From [Scytonema hofmanni] UTEX 2349 (GTDB taxonomy: Bacteria > Cyanobacteriota > Cyanobacteriia > Cyanobacteriales > Nostocaceae), in contig NZ_KK073768.1 of NCBI RefSeq assembly GCF_000582685.1, positions 2,159,781 through 2,223,780 of the forward strand: 64,000 nt of DNA, given 5' to 3'. The first letter of the stretch is position 1; every line of letters starts with the position of its first letter. The position numbers and the translations under genes were made by a program. Under the pieces are notes generated by a model. It had not been told where the DNA came from and searched no databases. It worked only from the letters and a program-made list of their open reading frames with translations. This document shows, one piece after another, positions 41,269 to 50,418 of this stretch.

Positions 41269-42120
41269 ATGATAAGAGCGCGCAAGAACTTTGCCCAGCA
41301 TTGGCTAAAAAGCGAAAAGGCACTTCAGTCAATAGTAGAAGCAGCTGAATGTAACCAAAGCGATCGCGTTCTGGAAATTGGACCTGGTACCGGCATTCTC
41401 ACTCGTCGTTTATTACCACATGTCAAATCTTTACTCGCAGTGGAAATTGACCGCGATTTGTGCAAATTATTAGTCAAACAATTGGGTCAAAGTGATAACT
41501 TTTTACTTTTGCAAGGAGATTTTCTCACTTTAGATTTACCATCTCATCTTGCAGCTTTTGAAGCTTTTCAAAACCCAAATAAAGTCGTAGCTAATATTCC
41601 CTATAACATCACTGGACCAATTATAGAAAAGCTCCTTGGTACTATCAGCAAACCAAATTCTCAACCATTTGATTCAATAGTACTACTAGTACAAAAAGAA
41701 GTAGGAGAAAGATTATATGCTAAACCAGGCTCGAAAGCCTTTGGAGCATTAAGCGTGCGGGTACAATATTTAGCTGAGTGTAAGTTAATTTGTACAGTAC
41801 CCGCATCTGCATTTTCCCCACCCCCAAAAGTAGATTCAGCAGTCGTGCGGTTAGTTCCCTACCAAATAGAACCACCAGCAAATGACCCGCGACGATTGGA
41901 AACTTTGGTAAAGTTAGGATTTGGGGAAAAGCGCAAAATGTTAAGAAATAATTTGCAGTCGATTGTAGAACGCACCAGCCTGACACAATTACTGGAACAA
42001 TTAGAAATAAATCCTCAAGTCCGTGCTGAAGACGTTAGCGTGTCTCAATGGGTAGCACTGGCAAATCAGTTAGAAGTCAATAGTCAACAGTCAATGGTCA
42101 ATAGTCAAGAAAAACTCTGA
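41269..42120 (+). CDS. rsmA: 16S rRNA dimethyladenosine transferase
   Basis: The 283-residue enzyme (KsgA) dimethylates A1518 and A1519 of 16S rRNA during ribosome assembly. It shows the SAM motif EIGPGTGILTRRLL at about 37-50, motif NIPYNITGPI and the C-terminal PPKVDSAVVRL. An AGGAG precedes the ATG. The last 17 residues (LEVNSQQSMVNSQEKL-like) come from a GTCAACAGTCAATGG simple repeat that has become coding at the end of the gene. It is followed by ispE on the same strand, a conserved cyanobacterial pair. Confidence 0.95.
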   Translation: MIRARKNFAQHWLKSEKALQSIVEAAECNQSDRVLEIGPGTGILTRRLLPHVKSLLAVEIDRDLCKLLVKQLGQSDNFLLLQGDFLTLDLPSHLAAFEAFQNPNKVVANIPYNITGPIIEKLLGTISKPNSQPFDSIVLLVQKEVGERLYAKPGSKAFGALSVRVQYLAECKLICTVPASAFSPPPKVDSAVVRLVPYQIEPPANDPRRLETLVKLGFGEKRKMLRNNLQSIVERTSLTQLLEQLEINPQVRAEDVSVSQWVALANQLEVNSQQSMVNSQEKL

Positions 42121-42133
42121 ATTTTCAACTTCT

Positions 42134-42161
42134 GTAGAGACTTCGTATTTCGCGTCTCTAC
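42134..42161. repeat. GTAGAGAC-type palindrome between rsmA and ispE
   Basis: GTAGAGACTTCG and CGCGTCTCTAC are partial inverted matches in a 28-bp unit, the same family as 8033 and 28881. Confidence 0.65.
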
Positions 42162-42194
42162 AACAGACGCTCTTCCTAATTCTTAATTTTCAAA

Positions 42195-43139
42195 ATGCAT
42201 TCTTACACCCTAATTGCTCCTGCTAAAATCAACTTGTATCTGGAAATTATAGGCGATCGCCCCGATCACTACCACGAGTTAGCTATGATACTGCAAAGCA
42301 TCGATTTGGCAGATGAAATCGAGTTGCGTTCTCTCAACACTGACAGGATTCGTCTCCACTGCGACCATCCGCAAGTTCCTTCAGACGAAAGTAATATAGC
42401 ATACCAGGCTGCTGAATTAATGATGAGAAAATTTCCTAACACCTTTGCTAAATACGGTGGTGTAGAAATTTCTATTACTAAGCGGATTCCTGTAGCTGCT
42501 GGTTTAGCTGGGGGTTCGACGAATGCAGCAGCGGTTTTGGTAGGAATTAATTTATTATGGAAGTTGGGATTAACTCAGTCAGAATTAGAAGAACTAGGAG
42601 CTACTTTAGGTTCAGATGTACCATTCTGCGTTGCCGGTGGAACAGCGATCGCTACAGGTAGAGGTGAACAACTTTCTCCTTTGCCAAGTTTAAATAGTAT
42701 ATATATAGTATTGGGTAAATACAAAAGCTTAGAAGTTTCTACACCTTGGGCTTATAAAACTTATCGCACTCAGTTTGGTGATTCTTATATTAGAGATAGC
42801 GATAATTTAGCGGTTCGTGCATCAGCGGTACATTCAGGAGAAATGGTAAAAGCAATCTTACATCAAGATGTCAAAGAAATCGCTCAGAAGTTGCATAATG
42901 ATTTAGAAAAGGTAGTTTTACCAGCTTATCCGCAAGTGTTAGAGTTGCGAGAAACTTTTGCAAATGCAGGAGTTTTGGGAACGATGATGTCTGGTTCTGG
43001 ACCAAGTGTGTTTGCGCTGTGTGAATCTCAAGAACATGCAGAACAAGTTAAGCAGCAAGTGAAAACAGCGACGAATAACGAAGATTTAGAATTGTTTGTA
43101 ACTCAAGCGATCGCACATGGAATTCAGATAGCATCTTAA
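42195..43139 (+). CDS. ispE: 4-diphosphocytidyl-2-C-methyl-D-erythritol kinase
   Basis: The 314-residue GHMP kinase phosphorylates CDP-ME in the non-mevalonate (MEP) isoprenoid pathway, which in cyanobacteria supplies chlorophyll phytol and carotenoids. Landmarks are APAKINLYLEIIGDRPDHYHEL at the N-terminus, the ATP-binding PVAAGLAGGSTNAAA near residue 95 and the C-terminal GTMMSGSGPSVFAL. Length is normal. It lies 75 bases after rsmA, probably on one transcript, with DUF4058 and DUF3082 genes following. Confidence 0.95.
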   Translation: MHSYTLIAPAKINLYLEIIGDRPDHYHELAMILQSIDLADEIELRSLNTDRIRLHCDHPQVPSDESNIAYQAAELMMRKFPNTFAKYGGVEISITKRIPVAAGLAGGSTNAAAVLVGINLLWKLGLTQSELEELGATLGSDVPFCVAGGTAIATGRGEQLSPLPSLNSIYIVLGKYKSLEVSTPWAYKTYRTQFGDSYIRDSDNLAVRASAVHSGEMVKAILHQDVKEIAQKLHNDLEKVVLPAYPQVLELRETFANAGVLGTMMSGSGPSVFALCESQEHAEQVKQQVKTATNNEDLELFVTQAIAHGIQIAS

Positions 43140-43153
43140 CAAAACATAGTCCT

Positions 43154-43933
43154 ATGAATTCTCCATTTCCTGGGATGAATCCTTATCTGGAAAATCCCGT
43201 ATTTTGGTCAGAAGTACATCATCGGTTAATCGCAATTATAGCGGACGAGATTGAGCCAAACATACCTCCTCAATATCGAGTTGCGATTGAGCAACGTACT
43301 TATTTAAGTGATGAAGAGGATTCCCAGAAGGTAGGTATTCCTGATGTGACTATTTTTTCTCAACAATCAAATCAGAAAGAGCATTCATCTAAAACTACAC
43401 AAGTTTCTACCACAGATGGGGTAACGGTGACAATACCCATGCCAGAAAATGTCACAGAAAGTTACTTAGAAATTCGAGAGATAGACACGGGATTTGTTGT
43501 TACAACAATTGAAATTCTTTCTCCCAAAAACAAAAGAGCCGGTGAAGGAAGAAAAGCTTATGAACGAAAGCGAAAACAAGTTTTAGCTAGTCTGACGCAT
43601 TTAGTAGAAATTGATTTACTCAGAAATGGTCGGCAAATGTCTTTATTAGGAGAAGTGCCAACAACAGATTATCGCATTGTTGTTAGTCCAAGTGAAATTC
43701 GCCCTCAAGCTAAATTATACGGCTTTAGCATTCGCGAAAAGATTCCTGCTTTCGTCTTACCTTTGCAGTCGGGAGATAAGGAAGTGATTTTAGATTTGCA
43801 ACCTTTATTAAATCGAATATATGCCCGTGCGAGATATTATTTAACTATTGATTACAATCAAGAGCCAATACCACCATTAAAGGCAGAAGATAAAGCATGG
43901 GCTGATACAATTATATGCGGAATAGGGAATTAG
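43154..43933 (+). CDS. DUF4058 family protein
   Basis: The 259-residue protein begins MNSPFPGMNPYLENPVFWSE, the signature of DUF4058. It also has HHRLIAIIADEIEPNIPPQYRVAIEQRTYL-type residues, EILSPKNKRAGEGRKAYERK and a C-terminal DLQPLLNRIYARARYYLTID. The KxxxGxGRxxYxxKRxxVLxS motif is characteristic and recalls nuclease-like folds. Function is unknown; the family is expanded in filamentous cyanobacteria. It starts 15 bases after ispE. Confidence 0.87.
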   Translation: MNSPFPGMNPYLENPVFWSEVHHRLIAIIADEIEPNIPPQYRVAIEQRTYLSDEEDSQKVGIPDVTIFSQQSNQKEHSSKTTQVSTTDGVTVTIPMPENVTESYLEIREIDTGFVVTTIEILSPKNKRAGEGRKAYERKRKQVLASLTHLVEIDLLRNGRQMSLLGEVPTTDYRIVVSPSEIRPQAKLYGFSIREKIPAFVLPLQSGDKEVILDLQPLLNRIYARARYYLTIDYNQEPIPPLKAEDKAWADTIICGIGN

Positions 43934-43955
43934 GGAAAGGGGGGACAAGGGAGAA

Positions 43956-43992
43956 ATGCCCAATGCCCAATGCCCAATGCCCAATGCCCAAT
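43956..43992. repeat. AATGCCC heptamer repeat
   Basis: About four tandem AATGCCC units follow the DUF4058 stop and precede the DUF3082 gene. They are akin to the repeat at 18094. Confidence 0.7.
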
Positions 43993-44016
43993 TCCCAACT
44001 CCCAATCTAAAATCCT

Positions 44017-44331
44017 ATGAGTGACCCAAATTTAATTCAACAACCAGAGACAGAAAAAAATACAGCGACTCCATTACGCTGTTTAATTGGGTCAATAATT
44101 TCTGGAGGACTAGCGATCGCAGTATACTCCCTACTAAATGCGATCGCTATCAGTTTTGCCACAAACCCCATCCATTCACAAAACCAATTAACCATCAGAA
44201 TTTCCTCCGCAGTGCGTACCCTCGTTCTAGGTGTTTTCTCCTTAGGAACAGGGGTATTTGCGATGGTAACTCTTGGTTTGTTCGCTTTAGGAGTACAATT
44301 ATTGATACAGCAGTTGAGACAAAAAAGTTAA
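44017..44331 (+). CDS. DUF3082 family membrane protein
   Basis: The 104-residue product has a short polar N-terminus and two membrane segments (about 20-46 and 64-96: GSIISGGLAIAVYSLLNAIA and VLGVFSLGTGVFAMVTLGLF). This matches DUF3082, which is restricted to cyanobacteria and plastids and is commonly found just downstream of ispE. Function is unknown. The short distance and common strand make it a likely last gene of the rsmA-ispE run. Confidence 0.82.
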   Translation: MSDPNLIQQPETEKNTATPLRCLIGSIISGGLAIAVYSLLNAIAISFATNPIHSQNQLTIRISSAVRTLVLGVFSLGTGVFAMVTLGLFALGVQLLIQQLRQKS

Positions 44332-44338
44332 ACTGGGT

Positions 44339-44448
44339 GATTATAAATCGCGGCTACAAAGGCAAAATCCACCTATGGGGGTTGAAAACCTTGATTTTCG
44401 ATTAGTCCACGTAGGTGGACTTAGTTTGTATAGCCGCGATTTATAATC
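44339..44448. repeat. 110-bp inverted-repeat element between convergent genes
   Basis: Perfect 18-bp terminal inverted repeats GATTATAAATCGCGGCTA (44339-44356) and TAGCCGCGATTTATAATC (44431-44448) enclose a second inner inverted repeat (TCCACCTA / TAGGTGGA). It has no ORF. It may be a MITE and may also serve as a transcription end for both flanking genes. Confidence 0.8.
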
Positions 44449-44455
44449 CCTAGGG

Positions 44456-45280
44456 TTAGGTGCAAGATGTGAGTATAAATTGATGCTTTTTCCGCCAGCT
44501 TTGGGGAGGTATCTCGTTATGTTGACGAAACTGACGGGAAAAGTGACATGCATTCTGGTAGCCTAGGCTTGTAGCAATTCGCTCGATACTTTGATCAGTA
44601 TTTTGAAGTAAATAACGTGCTGCTGCCATTCTACGCTTCACAATCCAAGTATTTACGGTGTCTCCCGTCTTTTTGGCAACTCGATTAGTTAAGTAAGCGG
44701 AGGAATAACCAACTGCTTGAGCTACATCACACAAAGTAATTCCTTCTTGATAATGAGCTTCGATATAATCAAAAACTTCTTTGAGTTGAGGAATCGATGG
44801 AAAAATGAATTCAAGAGGTTCTTCGGTTGAAGTCTTTTGTGTCGGTAATGATGCTGACATTTTATGAGAATTGATGGCACACCAGAAGCGGATCTGAGTT
44901 TGCTTTTCTAATCGGGTAGCGATCGCTCTGAGCAATTGCCCTACTGTACACGGTTTGGTAAGATAATCGTCTGCGCCCAATTCCATACCTTTGCGGACAT
45001 CTTCTGGGGTATTGATGCCTGTGAGAAAAATGAACGGAATAATCGCTGTTATCGGCTCTTGACGTAGCGCAGTCAGAACGGCATAACCATCCATATCCGG
45101 CATCATGATATCACAAATTATTAAGTCCGGTGAATGTTCTTGTGCTTGCTGAATGCCAGTAATACCGTTGTGGGCGCCTATAGTATCAAAACCTTCAGCT
45201 TGCAGACCATCTAAGAAGATATTGCGGGTAGTTGCATCATCTTCAATTACCAGAATTTTTTTTGCTATTTGTTGCATCAT
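44456..45280 (-). CDS. Response regulator with AraC-type DNA-binding domain (scytonemin regulator type)
   Basis: The 274-residue protein has a receiver domain (1-125: KILVIEDDATTRN, phosphorylatable D57 in LIICDIMMPDMDGY, DDYLTKPC). A linker leads to an AraC-type HTH (about 165-265: ITLCDVAQAVGYSSAYLTNR, IERIATSLGYQNACHFSRQF). It matches the type of Npun_F1278, known to be required for scytonemin synthesis in Nostoc punctiforme. It follows the sensor kinase by 90 bases on the same strand, divergent from scyA. I start at the ATG at 45280; a 40-bp duplication overlaps the start. Confidence 0.9.
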   Translation of the reverse strand: MMQQIAKKILVIEDDATTRNIFLDGLQAEGFDTIGAHNGITGIQQAQEHSPDLIICDIMMPDMDGYAVLTALRQEPITAIIPFIFLTGINTPEDVRKGMELGADDYLTKPCTVGQLLRAIATRLEKQTQIRFWCAINSHKMSASLPTQKTSTEEPLEFIFPSIPQLKEVFDYIEAHYQEGITLCDVAQAVGYSSAYLTNRVAKKTGDTVNTWIVKRRMAAARYLLQNTDQSIERIATSLGYQNACHFSRQFRQHNEIPPQSWRKKHQFILTSCT

Positions 45281-45301
45281 CTTCAATTACCACAATTTTT
45301 A
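45233..45301. repeat. 40-bp-offset direct repeat at the response-regulator start
   Basis: TTGCATCATCTTCAATTACC is present at 45233-45252 and again at 45273-45292, each followed by AATTTTT with one change. The offset of 40 puts the upstream copy (which would encode KIVVIEDDAT) out of frame. Confidence 0.85.
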
Positions 45302-45370
45302 GTAGAAAAGTAACGCTAAACTTTATGCCGAGTATTTAATTAGTGCTAAATAAAAGTTTTTATTCAAAAC

Positions 45371-47350
45371 TCAAGATTCAGCAATTCTATTGGGCAACAC
45401 AACAGTAAATTTAGTGCCTGCACCTACATCACTTTCAACAGTAATTCGACCTTTATGTATCTCTACAAGGGTTTTGACAACCGATAAACCCAAACCAGTA
45501 CCGGGAATACTATCGACATTGCTACCGCGATAAAATGCTTCAAATATTTGTTGTCGATCTACTACCGGAATCCCAATCCCTGCATCTTTAACTTGAAAAA
45601 TTACTTCTTCATCTTGACAGCAAAGTTCAAAAGTAACTATACTCCCTTCAGGGGAATACTTAATTGCATTTGAAAGTAAATTAGTTAAGATATGATGCAG
45701 CAGTTTGGGATCTAAATAAGCAGTTGAACAGTTACCAGGGCTAATAAAATTAATTGATGTTTGCTTATCAGTTGCTAAATGCATCTGTGCGGCAATATCA
45801 CGGCAAAACTGTTGTAAGTCAACTGGTCTGGGGTTACATTCTAACTTTGCAGCTTCTGCTTTCCCAAACAACAAAACCTCATCTAAAAGTTGGCTGATTT
45901 CATGGACAGCATTTTGAATTAAATCAAGATAAGAGCGGGTTTTCTCTTCATTCCATTGGTGAAGATTGCGTTTGAGTAAATCAGAAGAAAACGAGACAAT
46001 ATTCAGCGGTGTGCGGAATTGATGACACAGCATAGATACAAAGCGTTCTCTCAGTTCGCTGAGTTTTTTTGCTTGTTCTAAAGCTTGACGAACTTCTGAT
46101 TCTGCACTTTTGTAATCGGTGATATCAATTGCTGTGACGAATTCGACTGCCTTACCGGAAAAATCAAGTAATCCATCCATCACTTCCACAGTACAAGCTA
46201 GCCACCGCTCTAAGCCACTTTTGGTGACAATCTGGATTTCTTGGTATTCACAGGGAGCCGCACGATCAAGCTTATTAACTTGCCTGAGCTTTTTGCTTTT
46301 AATTAATCGGTTAAGGTTAAAGTTATTCAGCAATTCTTTTTTATTGTAGCCTGTGAGTACCTCCGCCGCCTGATTTACGTAGCAAAGTTTTGAGTTTTGA
46401 ATTAGGAAAACACTAGCATCGGTAGTTTCTGCTAAAATGCGAAATCTCGATTCGTTCAGCTTGAGTGCTGCTTCAGTGCGTTTGAATTCTGTAACGTCCC
46501 AAATACTCCACACTCTGCCAATAATTTTATCATCAAGTCGCTGCGGTTCTGAGTAGTGTGCAAAGGTTCTCCCATCTTTTAATTCTAGTAAATCGTATCT
46601 TTCGCGATCGCATTGAATTTCCATTTCCCATACGCAATCAGAGAAAAGTTGTGGATCTTTAACTTGGCTTTCAAAAAAAGCTTTAGCTCGTTTACATTTT
46701 CTAGATATAGTTACTGACTTGGGGAGTTGCCACATATCCATGAATTTTTGATTGTAGCAAAGAATCTCCCCCTCAAAATTTACCGCAAGTATGCCATTAG
46801 CGGTAGATTCGAGAGTCGAACGTAGTAAATTAACAGATGTTTTTAGTTCTTCTTCTTTTTGCTGATATTGGGCAGATACTTCTTGATGTAATTCAATGTT
46901 GGCATAAGAAGATTTATCAGCATACCGTTGCATCGAAAACTCTACTATTTCTTGACTGCGATCGCTAGCTATTGCACAAGCAATTCCCTTGCCTTGATGT
47001 TCTATATAAGTGAGGGTAATCCCCATCAAAAACATCTGCCCTTTCTTTGTACGGTAACGCGATTTCAAACAGAGCGAACCTTGTAATTTTAGCGTTCGCC
47101 ATTGTTCTGACCAAACTTCTGGCAAAAAATCTACATCGACATCCTGTAACTTCATCCCCAGTAATTCCTCACGGAAATACTCAGTAATGCGACAGAACGC
47201 ATCGTTTACATAGAGAAACTCGGAGTTTTCTTGTAGAGAAAAAGCAGCATCTGCAACCTGATTTAACAGTAAATCAGCCAATTGCAACTCTTGAGGCATT
47301 GAAGCCAATTGAGAGTTGGATGGAACTAACTTGTAATCGCCAAGATTCAT
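45371..47350 (-). CDS. PAS-domain sensor histidine kinase (scytonemin two-component partner)
   Basis: The 659-residue protein has three PAS regions (about 28-140, 175-290, 298-415; DVTEFKRTEAALKLNESRFR and ITDYKSAESEVRQ mark the joins). The dimerisation/phosphoacceptor segment has MLCHQFRTPLNIVSFSSDL (His near 442), and the ATPase domain has LLSNAIKYSPEGSIV, VKDAGIGIP and GTGLGLSVVKTLVEIHKGRI. No membrane segment is visible, so the signal is sensed in the cytoplasm, perhaps by a PAS-bound cofactor. With the response regulator downstream it matches the two-component pair adjacent to scyA in Nostoc punctiforme. Confidence 0.9.
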   Translation of the reverse strand: MNLGDYKLVPSNSQLASMPQELQLADLLLNQVADAAFSLQENSEFLYVNDAFCRITEYFREELLGMKLQDVDVDFLPEVWSEQWRTLKLQGSLCLKSRYRTKKGQMFLMGITLTYIEHQGKGIACAIASDRSQEIVEFSMQRYADKSSYANIELHQEVSAQYQQKEEELKTSVNLLRSTLESTANGILAVNFEGEILCYNQKFMDMWQLPKSVTISRKCKRAKAFFESQVKDPQLFSDCVWEMEIQCDRERYDLLELKDGRTFAHYSEPQRLDDKIIGRVWSIWDVTEFKRTEAALKLNESRFRILAETTDASVFLIQNSKLCYVNQAAEVLTGYNKKELLNNFNLNRLIKSKKLRQVNKLDRAAPCEYQEIQIVTKSGLERWLACTVEVMDGLLDFSGKAVEFVTAIDITDYKSAESEVRQALEQAKKLSELRERFVSMLCHQFRTPLNIVSFSSDLLKRNLHQWNEEKTRSYLDLIQNAVHEISQLLDEVLLFGKAEAAKLECNPRPVDLQQFCRDIAAQMHLATDKQTSINFISPGNCSTAYLDPKLLHHILTNLLSNAIKYSPEGSIVTFELCCQDEEVIFQVKDAGIGIPVVDRQQIFEAFYRGSNVDSIPGTGLGLSVVKTLVEIHKGRITVESDVGAGTKFTVVLPNRIAES

Positions 47351-48301
47351 GGAAATACTAAACCTTTTTAATCCGTCAGCACCAATGTTATAAATGGGCT
47401 TGTAAGCATGAATTAATAATTTCTTTGAGGTCTTAAAAATATTAATTTTTTAATCCCACTTCTTAAATTATCAGAAAAATCATCTTCTTAATAAAACTTT
47501 ACGCAATCTTTACAATACAATATTTTCTACTATAAAGCAACAAATAAAAACGATGATAAACGGCTAGTTTAATATAATAAAAAGAGTAAATAAAACAATT
47601 TCTACTATTAACGCTGACCGTTATCTTTTTTGCTTCAAAATGCCAAGAATATCGTTAATTTAGTTAAGGTCTCAGGCAAACTTGACTCCTAACTCATAAA
47701 CTTAACTTATCTTAACATAAGTTTCATGCCACATACTTGTCATCTGTCACAAGAAAGACGATTTTAAGTGTTTAATATACGTAATTGCTTTTCATCCACC
47801 AAAAGGTAGACAGTGTATTAAATCTTGATTTGTACAACAACACAAGCATCTGAGGTAAAAACAGAACTGCAAAGAACAAATGATTTTTTGTTCACTTTGC
47901 TTTGAAAAAAATGTATTATTTAATACTTTTTTTTAGATATTTAAGGGGATTGCTATTTTATTTAACTATCGCAAGGAATAGATTTGTAAGCTATGCAGAA
48001 TCAGTATTGCAGTTCTTGCTAAACAGCAAAAAAAATGACAAGGCGATCAAAAGATTATTCATTGTAAATACTTCTTAATCTCCCGTAGTCTTGTTTCCAG
48101 AAGCACATGTAGAAAGGTTTAGTACTAACTATATTCTTTTGCAATATTTAAATGTTACCTCTCTCAACCAAGCCAGGTCAAAAGTTACAAGATAAACTCA
48201 GTTTTTCCTTTTCTGCATTATTGAAAAAATGAGCTTAAAGGCAGTTGAGTAAGATACAGAGATTTTTATGCCAGCAATTTTTTAGGATTTACGTAAAAGC
48301 A
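47351..48301. promoter_or_regulatory. Divergent control region between the two-component genes and scyA
   Basis: About 950 AT-rich bases separate the divergent sensor kinase and scyA. No ORF with a real start is seen. It should contain the scyA promoter and the response-regulator binding site; I could not assign exact boxes. The size is large for the window and suits UV-dependent regulation, which is known for scytonemin genes. Confidence 0.55.
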
Positions 48302-50095
48302 ATGACTCAAAATTATACCGCATCTACGACACAAATTACCCCAATAGCGTACAAACAAAACGGTTATCTAGAATCAGGAAGAAACTCCAAATCGCTGACA
48401 GTTGCCGATGCGATCGCCGAAATGCTAGAGAATTTGGGAGTAGGTTGCGCTTACGGTGTCGCAGGGGGAGCAATGGCAAGCCTTTGGGGCGCTCTATCGA
48501 ATAGTACCATGCAAGTACTCAACTTTCGTCATGAAGCCGGAGCCGCCTTTGCTGCCACCGAAGCTTACTTTGCTTCTGGTAGTCCGAGCGTAGTTTTCAC
48601 CACCGCAGGACCGGGAATGACTAATGCTCTCACAGGCTTATTTGCGGCTCGTGGAGAAGGTGCAAAAGTGATTTTGTTATCAGCTTGCACCTCAGCAGCG
48701 CATCGTGGACGCTGGGCAATTCAGGAAACCAGCACCAGCACATTGCCCAGTAGCGGCATATTCACCTCAGGAGCGCTGTTCAACTATGCTGTCACCATCG
48801 AATCTGCTGCTCAACTTCCGCAGATTTTTAGAAGAATTGCCCTGGGGTTAGCGCAACCGGGGGGATTTGTCGCTCATTTAAGCATTCCCACAGGTGTACA
48901 GACAACCACAGTTGATGAAACAACCCTGCCCGATTTAGGAGTTGGTTGTTTATCGGTGGCGCCATCAGAAGAAGCGATCGCCAAATGTGTTGAATTACTA
49001 TCCCAAGAACCCTTTGCCATCTGGGTTGGATTCGGTGCTAGGAATGCAGCCGAAGAAATTCTCCAGCTTGCAGAAAAAACAGGTGCAGCAGTCATGTGTT
49101 CACCTCGCGGTAAAGGCATCTTTCCGGAAGAACATCCGCAGTTTGTCGGAGTCACAGGTTTAGGTGGTCATGGTTCAGTCATGACATACATGCAATCTGC
49201 AACTGCCTTACGCACTTTAGTCTTAGGAACACGCTTAGGTGAACCGACCTCGTTTTGGAGTCCGGCAATGGTTCCCCCAGGTGGTTTTGTGCATGTAGAC
49301 ATTGACCCAGAAGTGCCAGGAGTGGCTTACCCATCAGCCAAAACCTACCCCGTGCAGGCTGATATCAAAGCCTTTGTCAAAGCGTTGTTGAAGCACATGC
49401 CAGAGAATACCGCGCAAATATCCTTACCCAACCCCGAACGAGAAGAAATTGAACCGGGTGCAGATATTCCAGTGCGACCAGAAGTCTTGATGGCAGCCAT
49501 TCAAAAAGTCATCGTCGAAGGTAGCGATGCCGTAGTTATGGCAGAGTGTGGTAACTCCTTTACCTGGTCAACGCATTTACTGAGATTTTCTCAAACAAAT
49601 CGCTACCGAGTTAGCACCGGAGTCGGGGCAATGGGTCACGCCGTCACCGGAGTTGTTGGAGCAGCACAAGCCCGGAATGGTAAAGCCGTAGCCATTGTTG
49701 GTGATGGGGCAATGTTGATGAATAACGAAATCAGCACCGCCGTCAAATACCAAATTCCCGCAATTTGGATTGTGCTTAACGATGCACGTTACAACATGTG
49801 CCATCAAGGAATGAAATTGTTGGGATTGACAGGAGCAGATGCATCAATTCCCCCCACAGACTTTGCGATGATTGCTAAAGGAATGGGAGCAGAAGCAATC
49901 AGAGTAGTCAAAGAATCTGATGTAGAGGCAGCATTAGAACAAGCGATCGCATCACAAGTTCCCTTCCTCATCGATGTCATCATTGACCCCAATCGAGCGG
50001 CACCTTCTAAAGGTCGCAATCATAGTTTAGCTGCACAAGGAGTTAAAGCAACTCCCGCTAAAAATTCCGCAATGCTTTCATTTCCAAATATCTAA
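48302..50095 (+). CDS. scyA: ScyA, ThDP-dependent acyloin synthase of scytonemin biosynthesis
   Basis: The 597-residue protein has the acetolactate-synthase fold. The catalytic Glu is in LNFRHEAGAAFAATEAYF (E78), GxGGHGS and the ThDP motif GDGAMLMNNEIS ... ILNDARYN-type are near 467. In Nostoc punctiforme, ScyA couples indole-3-pyruvate and 4-hydroxyphenylpyruvate to a beta-keto acid. The context (scyB and scyC next, two-component pair divergent) separates it from housekeeping IlvB. I choose the ATG at 48302 over a TTG at 48245, since the extension MSKIQRFLCQQFF is not part of the fold. Confidence 0.93.
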   Translation: MTQNYTASTTQITPIAYKQNGYLESGRNSKSLTVADAIAEMLENLGVGCAYGVAGGAMASLWGALSNSTMQVLNFRHEAGAAFAATEAYFASGSPSVVFTTAGPGMTNALTGLFAARGEGAKVILLSACTSAAHRGRWAIQETSTSTLPSSGIFTSGALFNYAVTIESAAQLPQIFRRIALGLAQPGGFVAHLSIPTGVQTTTVDETTLPDLGVGCLSVAPSEEAIAKCVELLSQEPFAIWVGFGARNAAEEILQLAEKTGAAVMCSPRGKGIFPEEHPQFVGVTGLGGHGSVMTYMQSATALRTLVLGTRLGEPTSFWSPAMVPPGGFVHVDIDPEVPGVAYPSAKTYPVQADIKAFVKALLKHMPENTAQISLPNPEREEIEPGADIPVRPEVLMAAIQKVIVEGSDAVVMAECGNSFTWSTHLLRFSQTNRYRVSTGVGAMGHAVTGVVGAAQARNGKAVAIVGDGAMLMNNEISTAVKYQIPAIWIVLNDARYNMCHQGMKLLGLTGADASIPPTDFAMIAKGMGAEAIRVVKESDVEAALEQAIASQVPFLIDVIIDPNRAAPSKGRNHSLAAQGVKATPAKNSAMLSFPNI

Positions 50096-50107
50096 TGATG
50101 GTGGTTA

Positions 50108-50231
50108 TACCAAATTAAGATGAAGCTGCATAGAATCAGATTTAAAGAATTATTGACCGCAGATAAACGCAGATAAACGCGGATGAATTAATGGATTTCA
50201 TGATTCTGTGCAGCCTCATACAAAATTGGTA
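50108..50231. repeat. MITE-like inverted repeat between scyA and scyB
   Basis: The left end TACCAAATTAAGATGAAGC and right end GCCTCATACAAAATTGGTA are imperfect inverted repeats continuing into TGCATAGAATCA / TGATTCTGTGCA. The interior is AAACGCAGATAAACGC-rich. No ORF. Confidence 0.65.
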
Positions 50232-50264
50232 TTAGTAGTTAGTAGTTAAATAAAAGCTCCTTAA

Positions 50265-50330
50265 CGTAGTAAGCACTTCAGTGCTTAAAATCTTAAAATC
50301 TTTGATTTGAGCGGTAAACTGCTCACTACG
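50265..50330. repeat. Second inverted-repeat unit upstream of scyB
   Basis: CGTAGTAAGCACTTCAGTGC and GCGGTAAACTGCTCACTACG are imperfect inverted repeats around a short AT-rich loop. The same GTAGTAA-CACTTCAGT motif type returns at 63836 (GTAGTAACGACTTCAGTCG). Confidence 0.6.
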
Positions 50331-50418
50331 AATCATCTTCGTTGTTAATTGCGAGTTATTGACAATTACTAACTTTAACCCCAAATTAAAAATCTCAAAT
50401 TCAAAAGTGGAGTGTAGG

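Noticed and set aside
48302..50095. Housekeeping acetolactate synthase (IlvB)
   Set aside because: The position between the scytonemin two-component genes and scyB/scyC identifies it as ScyA; no ilvN or ilvC is present.
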